Below are positions 7,619-16,515 of a stretch of DNA of 64,000 bases, one piece after another. Location of the stretch: NCBI RefSeq assembly GCF_051195255.1, contig NZ_JBNJLK010000010.1, positions 62,001 to 126,000 of the forward strand. The letters are read 5' to 3'. The stretch comes from Falsirhodobacter sp051195255 (GTDB lineage: Bacteria; Pseudomonadota; Alphaproteobacteria; Rhodobacterales; Rhodobacteraceae). Position 1 is the stretch's first letter. Each line of letters begins with the position of its first letter. The notes below the pieces were generated by a model that was not told the origin of the DNA, made no database searches, and saw only the letters and a program-made list of their open reading frames with translations. A program made the translations under genes and the position numbers.

Positions 7619-9031
7619 ATGCAGATACTCGGTCCGGTGCTGTTTCTGGACGCCGTGGCGCCCGACGGGGTTCATCTGGCCGCGCTGTTCCTGGCGCCGA
7701 AGGGCCAGCAGCCCCCGCCGGTGGAGGTGGGTGGCACCTTCCTCCCCGCCGTGCCGATTGCCGAATACGACGCGGTGACGATCTTCCGCGCCCGCTTCCT
7801 CCTGCCCCCGCGCCGGTCGGAATACCGCTGGAACGGCACGGCCTTTGCCGTGCAGGGCGATCTGTCCGGCCCTCTGCGGATCGCCTACGTGTCCTGCAAC
7901 GGCGAGGAGATCGGCGATCTGGGCCGCGAAGGGTCGGAACGCAACGCCATGTGGGCGCGGCTGGGGCGCGATCATCAGGCGGACCCCTTCGCCCTTCTGT
8001 TGCATGGCGGCGATCAGGTTTATGCGGATGAGGCGACGGACGACCATCCGCTGACGAAAGGCTGGCCCGACAACCTGCCTGACGAGCCGTCCGATGAGGC
8101 GCTGGCCGATCTGCGCCACCACCTGCGGGAACGGTTCCTCGAACGCTATGCCGCGCTTTATGCCTCGCCGGAATTTGCGTGGGCCGTGGCGCGGATTCCG
8201 TCGCTGATGCAATGGGACGACCATGACATCTGCGACGGCTGGGGCTCGCTGCGCCGGAAGGCGACGGAATCGGCCGTCGGCCGCACCCTGTTCGACGTGG
8301 CCCGCGAAGCCTTCCTGATCTTCCAGGCCGCCGCGCCGGAAGGCGACCTGCCCCCGCGCTTCCCCGACCCCTCCGGCGCCCATCTGGGGTGGGAGGTGCG
8401 CGCCCCCGGCCTGCGCCTTCTGGCCCCCGACCTGCGGTCCGAACGGCGGCGGGACCGGATCATGGGCCCCGGCGGATGGGCCTTCATGGACGGGCAGGCC
8501 CCGATGGCGAAGGGCGAGAAGTGCCTTCTGATGTCCAGCGTGCCGCTTCTGGGGCCGCGCCTGTCGCTTCTGGAAAACGTGATGGGGCTGGTGCCGCGCA
8601 TGCAGCGGTTCGAGGATGACCTGCGCGACCAATGGCAAAGCCACGCCCACCGCGCCGAATGGCAGCGGATGCTGCGGCGGATGGTCACCCTCGGCCCCAA
8701 GGGCGGCGACATCGCCGTTCTGTCCGGGGAAATCCATCTGGCGGGCCGTGGCCAGATGCGTTTGGCGGAAGGCACGACGCTGAACCAGCTCGTGGCCTCC
8801 GGCATCTCGCACCGGCCGCCGCCGAAAGGGTGGGCGCGGTTTCTGGGCGCGCTGTCCAGCCTTGGCGACTCGCCGCTGGACGGGCATCCGGTGCGCATCG
8901 GCCGCATCCCCGGACAGGCCGGCCGCTATGTCGCGCAACGCAACTACCTGACGCTGCGGCGCGAAGGGAGTGCGTGGCACGCGCAGTGGGAGTTGGAGGA
9001 CAGCGGGACGTCGCCCGTCCTCCCCCTCTGA
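7619..9031 (+). CDS. PhoD-like metallophosphatase family protein
   Basis: Protein of 470 residues with the PhoD-type metallophosphatase core: AYVSCNG, then LLLHGGDQVYADEA (metal-binding Asp), WDDHDICDGWGS (Asp/His metal ligands), and GEIHLAGRG near the C-terminus. No signal peptide is evident, so unlike secreted PhoD it is probably cytosolic; proteins of this subgroup are often annotated simply as alkaline phosphatase family. The start is the ATG at 7619 (MQILGPVLFL); the in-frame ORF extends far upstream but overlaps the promoter region of the divergent kinase. It converges with the aztD gene, with only 3 bp between the two stop codons. Substrate unknown. Confidence 0.8.
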   Translation: MQILGPVLFLDAVAPDGVHLAALFLAPKGQQPPPVEVGGTFLPAVPIAEYDAVTIFRARFLLPPRRSEYRWNGTAFAVQGDLSGPLRIAYVSCNGEEIGDLGREGSERNAMWARLGRDHQADPFALLLHGGDQVYADEATDDHPLTKGWPDNLPDEPSDEALADLRHHLRERFLERYAALYASPEFAWAVARIPSLMQWDDHDICDGWGSLRRKATESAVGRTLFDVAREAFLIFQAAAPEGDLPPRFPDPSGAHLGWEVRAPGLRLLAPDLRSERRRDRIMGPGGWAFMDGQAPMAKGEKCLLMSSVPLLGPRLSLLENVMGLVPRMQRFEDDLRDQWQSHAHRAEWQRMLRRMVTLGPKGGDIAVLSGEIHLAGRGQMRLAEGTTLNQLVASGISHRPPPKGWARFLGALSSLGDSPLDGHPVRIGRIPGQAGRYVAQRNYLTLRREGSAWHAQWELEDSGTSPVLPL

Positions 9032-9034
9032 CGG

Positions 9035-10237
9035 CTAGTGCTGCATCCCGCTGCCGCCCACGACGACGAGGTTGTAGGGCGCACCCTCCACCGGAATGTC
9101 CTGCGTGGTCTTTAGCGTGTCGCCAGACACGACGTGCAGCATCCCTTCGGCGGGGTCGGTGACAAGGATCTGCCCGCCCGCCGCCGCAAGGCGCGGGCGC
9201 GGGTCGTTCCAGTGACCGTCCATGGAATAGGGGCCGGTCACGCGCGCCCCATCCTCCACCGTGCCCTTCAGCACGTTCAGGCGGTGCAGGGTGCCATCCT
9301 CGGTCAGGACATAGGCGTATTGCGGCTTTGCCGGATCCAGCACGAAGTCCACCCGGCGGAAGGGCAGCTTCACGAATGTGAAGTGGGGCTCATCCTCGGG
9401 GTCGACCACGACCACACCGTCCGCGCCATAGTTGCCGACGAAGACCTGCATCGCCTGCGCGCCCAGAAGGGTGCCGGTCGTGCCTTCGGGCCAGTCGGCG
9501 GGATAGGGCAGCAGGTTGAACTGCGGCGTGTCGCCTTCGCGCACGGTCAGCACGCCTTCCTTGCAGCCGGCGGCCAGATAGGCGCCGGACAATGCCTCGC
9601 CATGGATGCCGGTGCAGGTGGCCAGATCACCCGCCGCCGTGCCCTCCGCCGTGAAGGCCTGAAGGCCCAGACGGGGCGGCGCCGCGTCCCCCTCCACCGG
9701 CGCGTCGGAGGCGACGGAGGACAGAAACACGTCCCCGAACGGCAGCGCGAAGCCGTGATGCGCGCGGCCCTGCGGGAAGCGGACGGGGTCGGCCGTGCCG
9801 TCGGTCAGCGCGGCATCCGACAGGAACTCGGCATAGCCGCCCTTGTCATACTGGATGGAGGTGGTGCCCCCGTGAGCGACCACGTGGAACGGGCGCGGGC
9901 CGGTCAGGACCGCGTCCATCGCCAAAGGGTCCGACAGCGACAGGTCCGAATGGTCGCCGTGCGACACCAGACGAACGCCGCTGTTCAGAAGGTTCACCTG
10001 ATCGTCGTCGGACTGCACGGCCACGACCGCCGCGCCCCCGGCGGCGGAATACAGCTTCGCCTGCCCCTTGATGTCGAAGGTCCAGCGGGTGTCGGGCGCG
10101 TTCAGGTCGAAGGCGGTGATCTTCGGCGCGTCGTGATCGCCGATGAACACGCGCCAGACGGCGTCCTCGGCCAGGGATGGGGTGGCAAGACACGTGGCCA
10201 GCGCGGATGCGGCGGTCAGAAGGCGGGTGTGGATCAT
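9035..10237 (-). CDS. aztD: AztD-like periplasmic zinc metallochaperone
   Basis: A 400-residue secreted protein with a clear signal peptide (about residues 1-24, ending TPSLAED). The mature part begins VWRVFIGDHDAPKITAFDLN and continues as a beta-propeller-like chain with His-containing segments FHVVAHGGT, AHHGFALPFGD, GIHGEALSG and SMDGHWNDPRP. These match AztD, known from Paracoccus denitrificans to hand Zn(II) to the substrate-binding protein AztC of the AztABC zinc importer. aztABC are not in the window. The ATG at 10237 overlaps the stop of the small upstream gene (ATGA), so the two are translated together. In the family the gene is zinc-repressed by Zur; I did not find a clear Zur box upstream. 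Confidence 0.72.
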   Translation of the reverse strand: MIHTRLLTAASALATCLATPSLAEDAVWRVFIGDHDAPKITAFDLNAPDTRWTFDIKGQAKLYSAAGGAAVVAVQSDDDQVNLLNSGVRLVSHGDHSDLSLSDPLAMDAVLTGPRPFHVVAHGGTTSIQYDKGGYAEFLSDAALTDGTADPVRFPQGRAHHGFALPFGDVFLSSVASDAPVEGDAAPPRLGLQAFTAEGTAAGDLATCTGIHGEALSGAYLAAGCKEGVLTVREGDTPQFNLLPYPADWPEGTTGTLLGAQAMQVFVGNYGADGVVVVDPEDEPHFTFVKLPFRRVDFVLDPAKPQYAYVLTEDGTLHRLNVLKGTVEDGARVTGPYSMDGHWNDPRPRLAAAGGQILVTDPAEGMLHVVSGDTLKTTQDIPVEGAPYNLVVVGGSGMQH

Positions 10238-10512
10238 CGTTGTCCTCCGTTCGATGGGTGATCGGTGCCCCAGGTGCGGGGGGCGTCGCGGGCCAGCAGC
10301 CGCGCCTCGGCGGCGCACAGGCAGGCGCGGGCGTGATGCGGGCAGGCGTTTTCCTTCATCGCGCGCTGCCACAGGCGCAGGGCGGATGACGCGCTCCACG
10401 GCAGGGCGGCGTCGCGCAGCCAGCCGCGCAGATCCTGCGGAAGGTTGTCATAGCGCGCCATCGGGCTGACCGAGGTCCGCCGTTTCAGGCTGGTGCACAG
10501 GTTGCGCCGCAT
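10234..10512 (-). CDS. Small Rhodobacterales protein, DUF6525-like
   Basis: A 92-residue basic cytosolic protein without membrane segments. The central sequence ARYDNLPQDLRGWLRDAALP followed by WSASSALRLWQRA and a Cys/Ala-rich segment is the pattern of a short uncharacterised family (DUF6525) found in Rhodobacteraceae. A start at the internal Met (MARYDN, 10458) would give 74 residues; both starts are possible. Its stop overlaps the aztD start by 4 nt, which suggests translational coupling with the zinc chaperone, although no metal site beyond the cluster CPHHARACLC (two Cys, two His, another Cys) is obvious. That cluster could bind a metal; this is speculation. Function unknown. Confidence 0.6.
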   Translation of the reverse strand: MRRNLCTSLKRRTSVSPMARYDNLPQDLRGWLRDAALPWSASSALRLWQRAMKENACPHHARACLCAAEARLLARDAPRTWGTDHPSNGGQR

Positions 10513-10607
10513 TCCGGTATATCCGTTATAGTATTACGTTACATCCCAGTTACGGAGGATTGGGCGAAAGGGCAACGGGATTTTTGCCGCCTTGGTTTTC
10601 GCCTTCT

Positions 10608-10624
10608 GCCTGCGAAACAGGCGG
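10608..10624. repeat. Dispersed hairpin repeat, copy 1 (GCCTGCGAAACAGGCGG)
   Basis: A 17-bp sequence with GCCTG/CAGGC arms around a CGAAA loop occurs here and, identically, at 31899-31915. Similarity extends about 13 bp to the left (a GTTT-C-GCC core). Both copies are intergenic and bound the urea/purine gene block. This copy sits in the 255-bp gap between the DUF6525-like gene and urtA; the rest of that gap (10513-10767) holds no gene I can recognise, only the presumed promoters of both units. Confidence 0.45.
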
Positions 10625-10767
10625 TGGGGATGCGCGCTGCCCGCTGCACAGGCAGATCCGGGCGCGTGGCCCTGAACGCCCCGCCTTCGCTTGTCGGCTT
10701 CAGGATGATGATCCTATCACCGGAATACAGGCGGCACGAAGGACCGCCGCGAAGACAGGGTGGGGAC

Positions 10768-12063
10768 ATGTTGAATTTGAAATGCGTTGTGGCCGGCGCG
10801 GGGTTGGCGCTGGCGGTTTCCGGTGCGGCGGATGCGCAAACCGCACCCACGGGCGAGCCGATCAAGATCGGGGTGCTGCATTCGTTGTCCGGAACGATGG
10901 CCATCTCGGAAACCACGCTGAAGGACACTGTCCTGATGCTGGTGGACCAGCAGAACAAGGCGGGCGGCGTCCTGGGCCGCCCGCTGGAAGCCGTCGTCGT
11001 GGACCCCGCCTCGGACTGGCCGCTGTTCGCCGAAAAGGCGCGCGAGCTGCTGACCGTGTCCGACGTGGACGTGATCTTCGGCGCCTGGACCTCCGTCAGC
11101 CGCAAATCCGTCCTGCCGGTGCTGGAGGAGCTGAACGGCCTGATGTTCTACCCCGTCCAGTACGAGGGCGAGGAATCCTCGAAGAACGTGTTCTACACCG
11201 GCGCCGCGCCCAACCAGCAGGCCATCCCCGCCGTCGACTACATGATGGAGGAGCTGGGCGTCGAGAAGTTCGCCCTTCTGGGCACCGACTACGTCTATCC
11301 GCGGACCACGAACAACATCCTGTCGGCCTATCTGGGCGACAAGGGCGTGGCGGAGGGTGACATCTTCACCAACTACACCCCCTTCGGGCAATCGGACTGG
11401 TCCAAGATCGTGGCCGATGTCGTGGCGCTTGGCGCGGACGGCAAGCAGGTGGGTGTCATTTCCACCATCAACGGTGACGCCAATATCGGCTTCTACAAGG
11501 AACTGGCCGCCGCCGGTGTTTCGGCCGAGGATCTGCCCGTCATCGCCTTCTCGGTCGGTGAGGAGGAGCTGTCGGGCCTGGACACGACCAACCTTGTCGG
11601 CCACTTGGCCGCCTGGAACTATTTCGAGTCCGCCGACACGCCGGAAAACAAGGCCTTCATCGACGGCTGGCACGCCTTCACCGGCGACGACACCCGCGTA
11701 ACGAACGATCCCATGGAAGCCACCATGATCGGCTTCAAGATGTGGGTGCAGGCGGCGGAAAAGGCCGGCACCACCGATGTCGATGCGGTGCGCGAGGCGA
11801 TGTATGGGCAGGAGGTTCCAAACCTGACCGGCGGCGTGGCCAAGATGCTGCCGAACCACCACCTGACCAAGCCCGTCCTGATCGGCGAGATCCGCGACGA
11901 CGGCCAGTTCGACATCATCAGCCAGACCGAACCCGTGGCCGGCGATGCCTGGACCGACTTCTTGCCCGACTCGGCGGTGCTGGAGGCCGATTGGCAGGAA
12001 CTGGATTGTGGCATGTACAACACCGAAACCAAGACCTGCGTGCAGCAGAAGTCGAACTACTGA
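10768..12063 (+). CDS. urtA: Urea ABC transporter, periplasmic urea-binding protein
   Basis: UrtA binds urea in the periplasm and delivers it to the UrtBC permease. 431 residues; signal peptide residues 1-24 (MLNLKCVVAGAGLALAVSG..., cut after ADAQ). The mature chain starts IKIGVLHSLSGTMAISE and contains LVDQQNKAGGVLGRPLE, TSVSRKSVLPVLE, YPVQYEGEE and CGMYNTETKTCVQQ, all hallmark UrtA segments of the HAAT-type binding proteins. The ATG at 10768 is preceded by GGTGGGGAC. It is the first gene of a run urtABCDE-ureD-ureA-ureJ-ureB-ureC. Such operons are usually NtrC-activated under nitrogen limitation; I did not identify a convincing sigma-54 promoter. Confidence 0.95.
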   Translation: MLNLKCVVAGAGLALAVSGAADAQTAPTGEPIKIGVLHSLSGTMAISETTLKDTVLMLVDQQNKAGGVLGRPLEAVVVDPASDWPLFAEKARELLTVSDVDVIFGAWTSVSRKSVLPVLEELNGLMFYPVQYEGEESSKNVFYTGAAPNQQAIPAVDYMMEELGVEKFALLGTDYVYPRTTNNILSAYLGDKGVAEGDIFTNYTPFGQSDWSKIVADVVALGADGKQVGVISTINGDANIGFYKELAAAGVSAEDLPVIAFSVGEEELSGLDTTNLVGHLAAWNYFESADTPENKAFIDGWHAFTGDDTRVTNDPMEATMIGFKMWVQAAEKAGTTDVDAVREAMYGQEVPNLTGGVAKMLPNHHLTKPVLIGEIRDDGQFDIISQTEPVAGDAWTDFLPDSAVLEADWQELDCGMYNTETKTCVQQKSNY

Positions 12064-12076
12064 CCCGAACGGATCG

Positions 12077-13969
12077 ATGATGCGCGGATTGCTGCCCCTT
12101 CTGCTGGCGCTGGTGCTGGCTTTGCCCGCCCATGCGCAAGACGTGGCGGCCGTGCTGGACGCGCATCGCGAGCAGATCGAGAAGCCGTCGCGCACCACCA
12201 TCGGCCCGGTGATCGACGCGCTGGCCGCCAGCGGCGACCCGCGGGCCGCGACGGTTCTGGCCGCGTGGGAGGATCGTCGCCTTGGCGTGCTGGAGGATGG
12301 CACCTTCGTGCTGACCGACGGCGACACGGTGACAAACCTTGCGGGCCAGCCGGTGGAGGGCAAGGCCACAACCCTGCGGCCGAATGCCGGGGTGCGGGGC
12401 CTGATTTCGGGGGCGCTGGTGCAGTTCCAGCTGACCGATCCCGATCCGGCGGCGCGGGTGGCGGCCATCGACGCCATCGCCCGCAACCCGTCGGCCGACC
12501 ACCTTCCGCTGGTGCGCGCCGCGCTGGCCAAGGCGCCCGATCCGGCCCTGTCGCGGCTGGAACGCCTGCTGACCCTGCGCTTCGATCCCGATCCGGCGGT
12601 GCGGGTGGCGGCGATCGAAAGCTTCGGCTCCACCCTCTCGCTGGACGTGCGGGCGGCGTTGAACCCGCTGCTCGCCACCACCCGCGTGGCGACGCTGGGG
12701 GAACCGCAAGGCAACATCGCCCGAAAGATCCCCCTGTCCGAACTGGGGCGCGAGGGGGCCTATGACCTTCTGGTGCAGGCGAACCTCGCCCCCGCCCGCC
12801 TGACGCGTGAGGGTGCGCAGCAGGCGCTGGTCGCCCACATCCAGAACGGTCAGGTCGCGGGCATCCCCGTCGCCCGCCTGAACACGCAGGACGCCCGCGA
12901 CGACGCCTATTCCGCACTGGAAGCCTCGGGCGCCGTGCCCCCGGCCGCGACCGAGGATGAGGTGGACGCCGCCCTCGCCTCCGCCACCATCGCCGATGTC
13001 TATGCCGAACCCGACGCGCAGGTGACGGACGCCGCCCGCGCCGCCTTGCGCGGCATCGGCACCAAGGTGGGCGCGATGCAGTTCGCGGACCTGACGCTGG
13101 ATGCGGTGTCGCTCGCCTCCATCTACTTCCTGGCGGCCATCGGCCTCGCCATCACCTTCGGCGTCATGCGCGTCATCAACATGGCGCATGGCGAATTCAT
13201 CATGATGGGCGCCTATACCGGCTACGTGGTGCAGCAGGTCGTGCCGAACTACACCCTGTCGCTGGTGATCGCGCTGCCGCTGGCCTTTCTTGTCACCTTC
13301 GCGGCCGGCGTCGCGCTGGAACGGCTGGTGATCCGCCATCTTTACAAACGCCCGCTGGAAACCCTGCTGGCCACCTTTGGCGTGTCGATCATGCTGCAAC
13401 AGCTGGCCAAGAACATCTTCGGAACCCAGGCCCGCCCCCTGACCGCGCCGGACTGGCTGTCGGGATCGCTCGTGATCAACGACGTGGTGCAGGTCAGCTG
13501 GATCCGCGTGGCAATCTTCGTGCTGGCACTCCTGTTCCTCGGCCTCTACCTCTTCATCATGCGCCGCACCCGTCTGGGGCTGGAGGTGCGGGCCGTGCAG
13601 CAGAACCCGACCATGGCGGCGTCCATGGGCATATCCCCTGGCCGGATCAACATGCTGGCCTTCGGGCTGGGGTCGGGCATCGCGGGGATCGCCGGGGTGG
13701 CCATCGGCCTGTTCGCGCAGGTGACGTCGGAACTGGGGCAGCAATACATCGTGCAAAGCTTCATGACCGTGGTCGTGGGGGGCGTGGGGTCGATCTTCGG
13801 CACGCTGGCCGGGGCCGCGCTGATCGGCTTCCTGCAAAAGGGGATCGAGTGGCTGAATCCGTCGAACACCCTTGCCGCGCAGACCTACATGATCCTGTTC
13901 ATCATCATCTTCATCCAGTTCCGGCCGCGGGGCATCATCGCCCTGAAGGGCCGCGCGGCGGGGGACTGA
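12077..13969 (+). CDS. urtB: Urea ABC transporter permease UrtB with long periplasmic N-terminal domain
   Basis: Integral membrane subunit of the urea importer, 630 residues. A signal peptide (LLPLLLALVLALPAHAQ) is followed by about 320 exported residues and then, from about residue 340, a LivH-type permease domain with roughly eight membrane helices and the segments GVMRVINMAHGEF, LVIRHLYKRPLET and MGISPGRINMLAFGLGSG. The N-terminal domain contains HEAT-like units: LTDPDPAARVAAIDAIARN and LRFDPDPAVRVAAIESFGS about 50 residues apart. Proteobacterial UrtB proteins often carry such an extension; its role is unknown. ATG at 12077 lies 13 bp after urtA; a second ATG follows at once. urtC starts 1 bp after the stop. 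Confidence 0.94.
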   Translation: MMRGLLPLLLALVLALPAHAQDVAAVLDAHREQIEKPSRTTIGPVIDALAASGDPRAATVLAAWEDRRLGVLEDGTFVLTDGDTVTNLAGQPVEGKATTLRPNAGVRGLISGALVQFQLTDPDPAARVAAIDAIARNPSADHLPLVRAALAKAPDPALSRLERLLTLRFDPDPAVRVAAIESFGSTLSLDVRAALNPLLATTRVATLGEPQGNIARKIPLSELGREGAYDLLVQANLAPARLTREGAQQALVAHIQNGQVAGIPVARLNTQDARDDAYSALEASGAVPPAATEDEVDAALASATIADVYAEPDAQVTDAARAALRGIGTKVGAMQFADLTLDAVSLASIYFLAAIGLAITFGVMRVINMAHGEFIMMGAYTGYVVQQVVPNYTLSLVIALPLAFLVTFAAGVALERLVIRHLYKRPLETLLATFGVSIMLQQLAKNIFGTQARPLTAPDWLSGSLVINDVVQVSWIRVAIFVLALLFLGLYLFIMRRTRLGLEVRAVQQNPTMAASMGISPGRINMLAFGLGSGIAGIAGVAIGLFAQVTSELGQQYIVQSFMTVVVGGVGSIFGTLAGAALIGFLQKGIEWLNPSNTLAAQTYMILFIIIFIQFRPRGIIALKGRAAGD

Positions 13970-13970
13970 C

Positions 13971-15083
13971 ATGCGCCGTTCGACCCTGATCTTCCTGGCG
14001 CTGCTCGCCGCCTTCACCGTGATCGTCACGCTGATGGCCGGGGGCGGGATGATGTCCACCTCGTTCGTGAAGACGCTGGGGATGACGCTGTGCCTGTGCC
14101 TCGCGGCCGTGGCGATGGACCTCGTCTGGGGCTATGCGGGTATCCTGAGCCTTGGCCACATGGCGTTCTTCGCGCTTGGCGGCTACATGATCGGCATGTG
14201 GCTGATGTACGCGCGGACCGAAGGTATCGTGGTGCAGGCCCTGTCCGGCAGCCCCCTTCCCCCCACGGCCGAGGAGATCCGGCAGGGCATCGGCGGCCAG
14301 ATCTTCGGCGTCGTCGGCACCTCCGACATCCCCCTGATCTGGAGCTTTGCGCATTCCCTGCCGTTGCAACTGCTGCTGGTCGTGCTGGTGCCCGGCCTGC
14401 TGGCGGCGGTCTTCGGCTGGCTCGCGTTCCGCAGCCGCGTCACGGGCGTCTACCTGTCGATCCTGACGCAGGCGATGACGCTGGCGCTGGCGCTGTACCT
14501 GTTCCAGAACGACAGCGGGTTGCGGGGCAACAACGGGCTGTCGGGGTTGCAGAACCTGCCGGGCGTGTCCGCCTCGCAGGATGCGACGTCGCTGTGGCTG
14601 TTCTGGGCGTCGGCCTTGGCGCTGGCCTTGGGCTATCTGCTGGCGGCTTGGGTGGTGGGCGGCAAGTTCGGGTCCGTGATCCGCGCGATCCGGGACGATG
14701 AACAGCGGGTCCGCTTCCTCGGCTATCCGGTCGAAGGGTTCAAGCTGTTCGTCTTCACCCTGACGGCCGTGATCGCGGCCATCGCCGGCGCGCTTTATTA
14801 CCCGCAGGCCGGCATCATCAACCCGGCCGAAATGATGCCCATCGCCTCCGTCTACCTTGCGGTCTGGGTCGCGATCGGCGGGCGCGGGCGGCTTTATGGC
14901 GCGGTGATCGGGGCGGCGGTGGTGTCGCTTCTGTCCAGCTGGTTCACGGGCGGGCGGGCGCCGTCCATCCCCTTGGGCTTCTACACCATCGACTGGGTGG
15001 ACTGGTGGCAGGTGCTGCTGGGCCTTGCCTTCGTGCTGGTCACGCTGCTGGCACCGAAGGGCATCGGGGGGCTGTTCCGATGA
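13971..15083 (+). CDS. urtC: Urea ABC transporter permease UrtC
   Basis: Second membrane subunit of the urea importer, 370 residues, LivM-type, with about nine to ten hydrophobic segments. Family signatures: MDLVWGYAGILSLGHMAFFALG near residue 45, the loop FRSRVTGVYLSILTQAMT, NNGLSGLQNLPG, and IRAIRDDEQRVRFLGYPVEG (the cytoplasmic EAA-like loop that contacts the ATPases). It follows urtB with one base between stop and start and its own stop overlaps the urtD start (ATGA), so assembly partners are co-translated. Confidence 0.95.
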   Translation: MRRSTLIFLALLAAFTVIVTLMAGGGMMSTSFVKTLGMTLCLCLAAVAMDLVWGYAGILSLGHMAFFALGGYMIGMWLMYARTEGIVVQALSGSPLPPTAEEIRQGIGGQIFGVVGTSDIPLIWSFAHSLPLQLLLVVLVPGLLAAVFGWLAFRSRVTGVYLSILTQAMTLALALYLFQNDSGLRGNNGLSGLQNLPGVSASQDATSLWLFWASALALALGYLLAAWVVGGKFGSVIRAIRDDEQRVRFLGYPVEGFKLFVFTLTAVIAAIAGALYYPQAGIINPAEMMPIASVYLAVWVAIGGRGRLYGAVIGAAVVSLLSSWFTGGRAPSIPLGFYTIDWVDWWQVLLGLAFVLVTLLAPKGIGGLFR

Positions 15084-15823
15084 GCGCTTTGCTGGAGGTG
15101 CGCGGCGTCTCCGTCAGCTTTGAGGGGTTTCGCGCGATCAACAACCTGTCCTTTGCCATCGACAAGGCCGAGTTGCGGGCTGTGATCGGCCCGAACGGCG
15201 CGGGCAAGACGACCTTCATGGACATCGTGACGGGCAAGACGCGGCCCGACGCAGGCGACGTGATCTTTGGCGACCCGCCCCGCTCCCTTTTGCGGATGAC
15301 CGAGGCGCAGATCGCCCGCGCCGGCGTCGGCCGCAAGTTCCAGCGCCCCACCGTGTTCGAGGATCAGAGCGTCTTCGCCAACCTGATGATGGCCCTGCAC
15401 GCCCCGCGCAATCCCTTCGCCGTGCTGCGCTTCCGCCCCACGTCCCGCCACCGCGACCGGGTGGAGGATCTGGCCGAGGAGGTGGGCCTTGCCCCCCACC
15501 TGCCGCGCATTGCCGGAGAGCTGTCGCACGGGCAGAAGCAATGGCTGGAGATCGGGATGCTTCTGGCGCAGGAACCGCAACTGCTGCTGGTGGACGAACC
15601 CGCCGCCGGCATGACGCTGGCCGAACGCGAGCACACGACCACCCTGCTGCGCCGTCTCGCCACCACGCGCGCCGTGGTGGTGGTCGAACATGACATGGAG
15701 TTCGTGCGCCGGCTGGACTGCCGCGTGACGGTGCTGCACGAAGGTTCGGTGCTGGCCGAAGGATCATTGGACCACGTGACCGCCGACAGCCAGGTGATCG
15801 ACGTTTATCTGGGGCGCGGATGA
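15080..15823 (+). CDS. urtD: Urea ABC transporter ATP-binding protein UrtD
   Basis: ATPase subunit of the urea importer, 247 residues, LivG-type. Walker A GPNGAGKTT, the LivG-specific stretch VGRKFQRPTVFEDQSVFANL (Q-loop), signature LSHGQKQWLEIGMLL, Walker B LLLVDEPAAGM and switch His in VVVEHDMEFVRRL are all present. The start ATG overlaps the urtC stop by 4 nt and its stop overlaps urtE in the same way. Signature LSHGQ instead of LSGGQ is normal for this subfamily. Confidence 0.95.
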   Translation: MSALLEVRGVSVSFEGFRAINNLSFAIDKAELRAVIGPNGAGKTTFMDIVTGKTRPDAGDVIFGDPPRSLLRMTEAQIARAGVGRKFQRPTVFEDQSVFANLMMALHAPRNPFAVLRFRPTSRHRDRVEDLAEEVGLAPHLPRIAGELSHGQKQWLEIGMLLAQEPQLLLVDEPAAGMTLAEREHTTTLLRRLATTRAVVVVEHDMEFVRRLDCRVTVLHEGSVLAEGSLDHVTADSQVIDVYLGRG

Positions 15824-16515
15824 TGCTGAAGACCGAAGGCCTGACCCTGCATTACGGCGGCAGCCAGATCCTGCACGGCATCGACATGGAGGCGCGGGCC
15901 GGAGAGGTGACCTGCATCATGGGCAACAACGGCATGGGGAAGACCTCGCTGCTGAAGGCCATTGCGGGAACGCATCCACGATCCGGCGGGCAGGTCTGGC
16001 TGGACGGGGAGGAGCTTGGTCTCCTGCGCCCCGAGGCGCTGGCGAAACGGGGCGTGGCCGTGGTGCCGCAGGGCCGCATGATCTTCCCGCTGCTGACGGT
16101 GACCGAAAATCTTCAGACTGCCCTCGCCACCCGGCCCAAGCCCCACAAGATCCCCGAGGAGGTCTACGACCTCTTCCCCGTCCTGCGCGACATGGGCGGG
16201 CGGCGCGGGGGCGATCTTTCCGGCGGGCAGCAGCAGCAGCTGGCGATCGCGCGGGCGATGATGATGAACCCGAAGCTTCTGCTGCTGGACGAACCGACCG
16301 AAGGCATCCAGCCCAACATCATCCAGCAGATCGGCCGGGTGATCCGCTATCTGCGCGACAAGGGCGACATCGCAATCGTGCTGGTCGAACAGTATTTCGA
16401 CTTCGCCTATGACCTGGCCGATCACGTCTACATCCTGAAGCGCGGCACGGTGGACGTGTCCGGCGCGCGGGACGTGTTGGGGCGGGACCGGATGAAGGCG
16501 GCGGTGTCGGTGTGA
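15820..16515 (+). CDS. urtE: Urea ABC transporter ATP-binding protein UrtE
   Basis: Second ATPase of the urea importer, 231 residues, LivF-type. Visible motifs: LHYGGSQILHGIDMEARAGE, Walker A MGNNGMGKTS, VVPQGRMIFPLLTVTENL (Q-loop), signature LSGGQQQQLAIARAM, Walker B LLLLDEPTEGIQPNII and the switch region VLVEQYFDFAYDL. Two consecutive ATG codons (15820, 15823) are possible starts; the first overlaps the urtD stop. The stop overlaps the GTG start of ureD, linking transport directly to the urease genes. Confidence 0.95.
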   Translation: MMLKTEGLTLHYGGSQILHGIDMEARAGEVTCIMGNNGMGKTSLLKAIAGTHPRSGGQVWLDGEELGLLRPEALAKRGVAVVPQGRMIFPLLTVTENLQTALATRPKPHKIPEEVYDLFPVLRDMGGRRGGDLSGGQQQQLAIARAMMMNPKLLLLDEPTEGIQPNIIQQIGRVIRYLRDKGDIAIVLVEQYFDFAYDLADHVYILKRGTVDVSGARDVLGRDRMKAAVSV

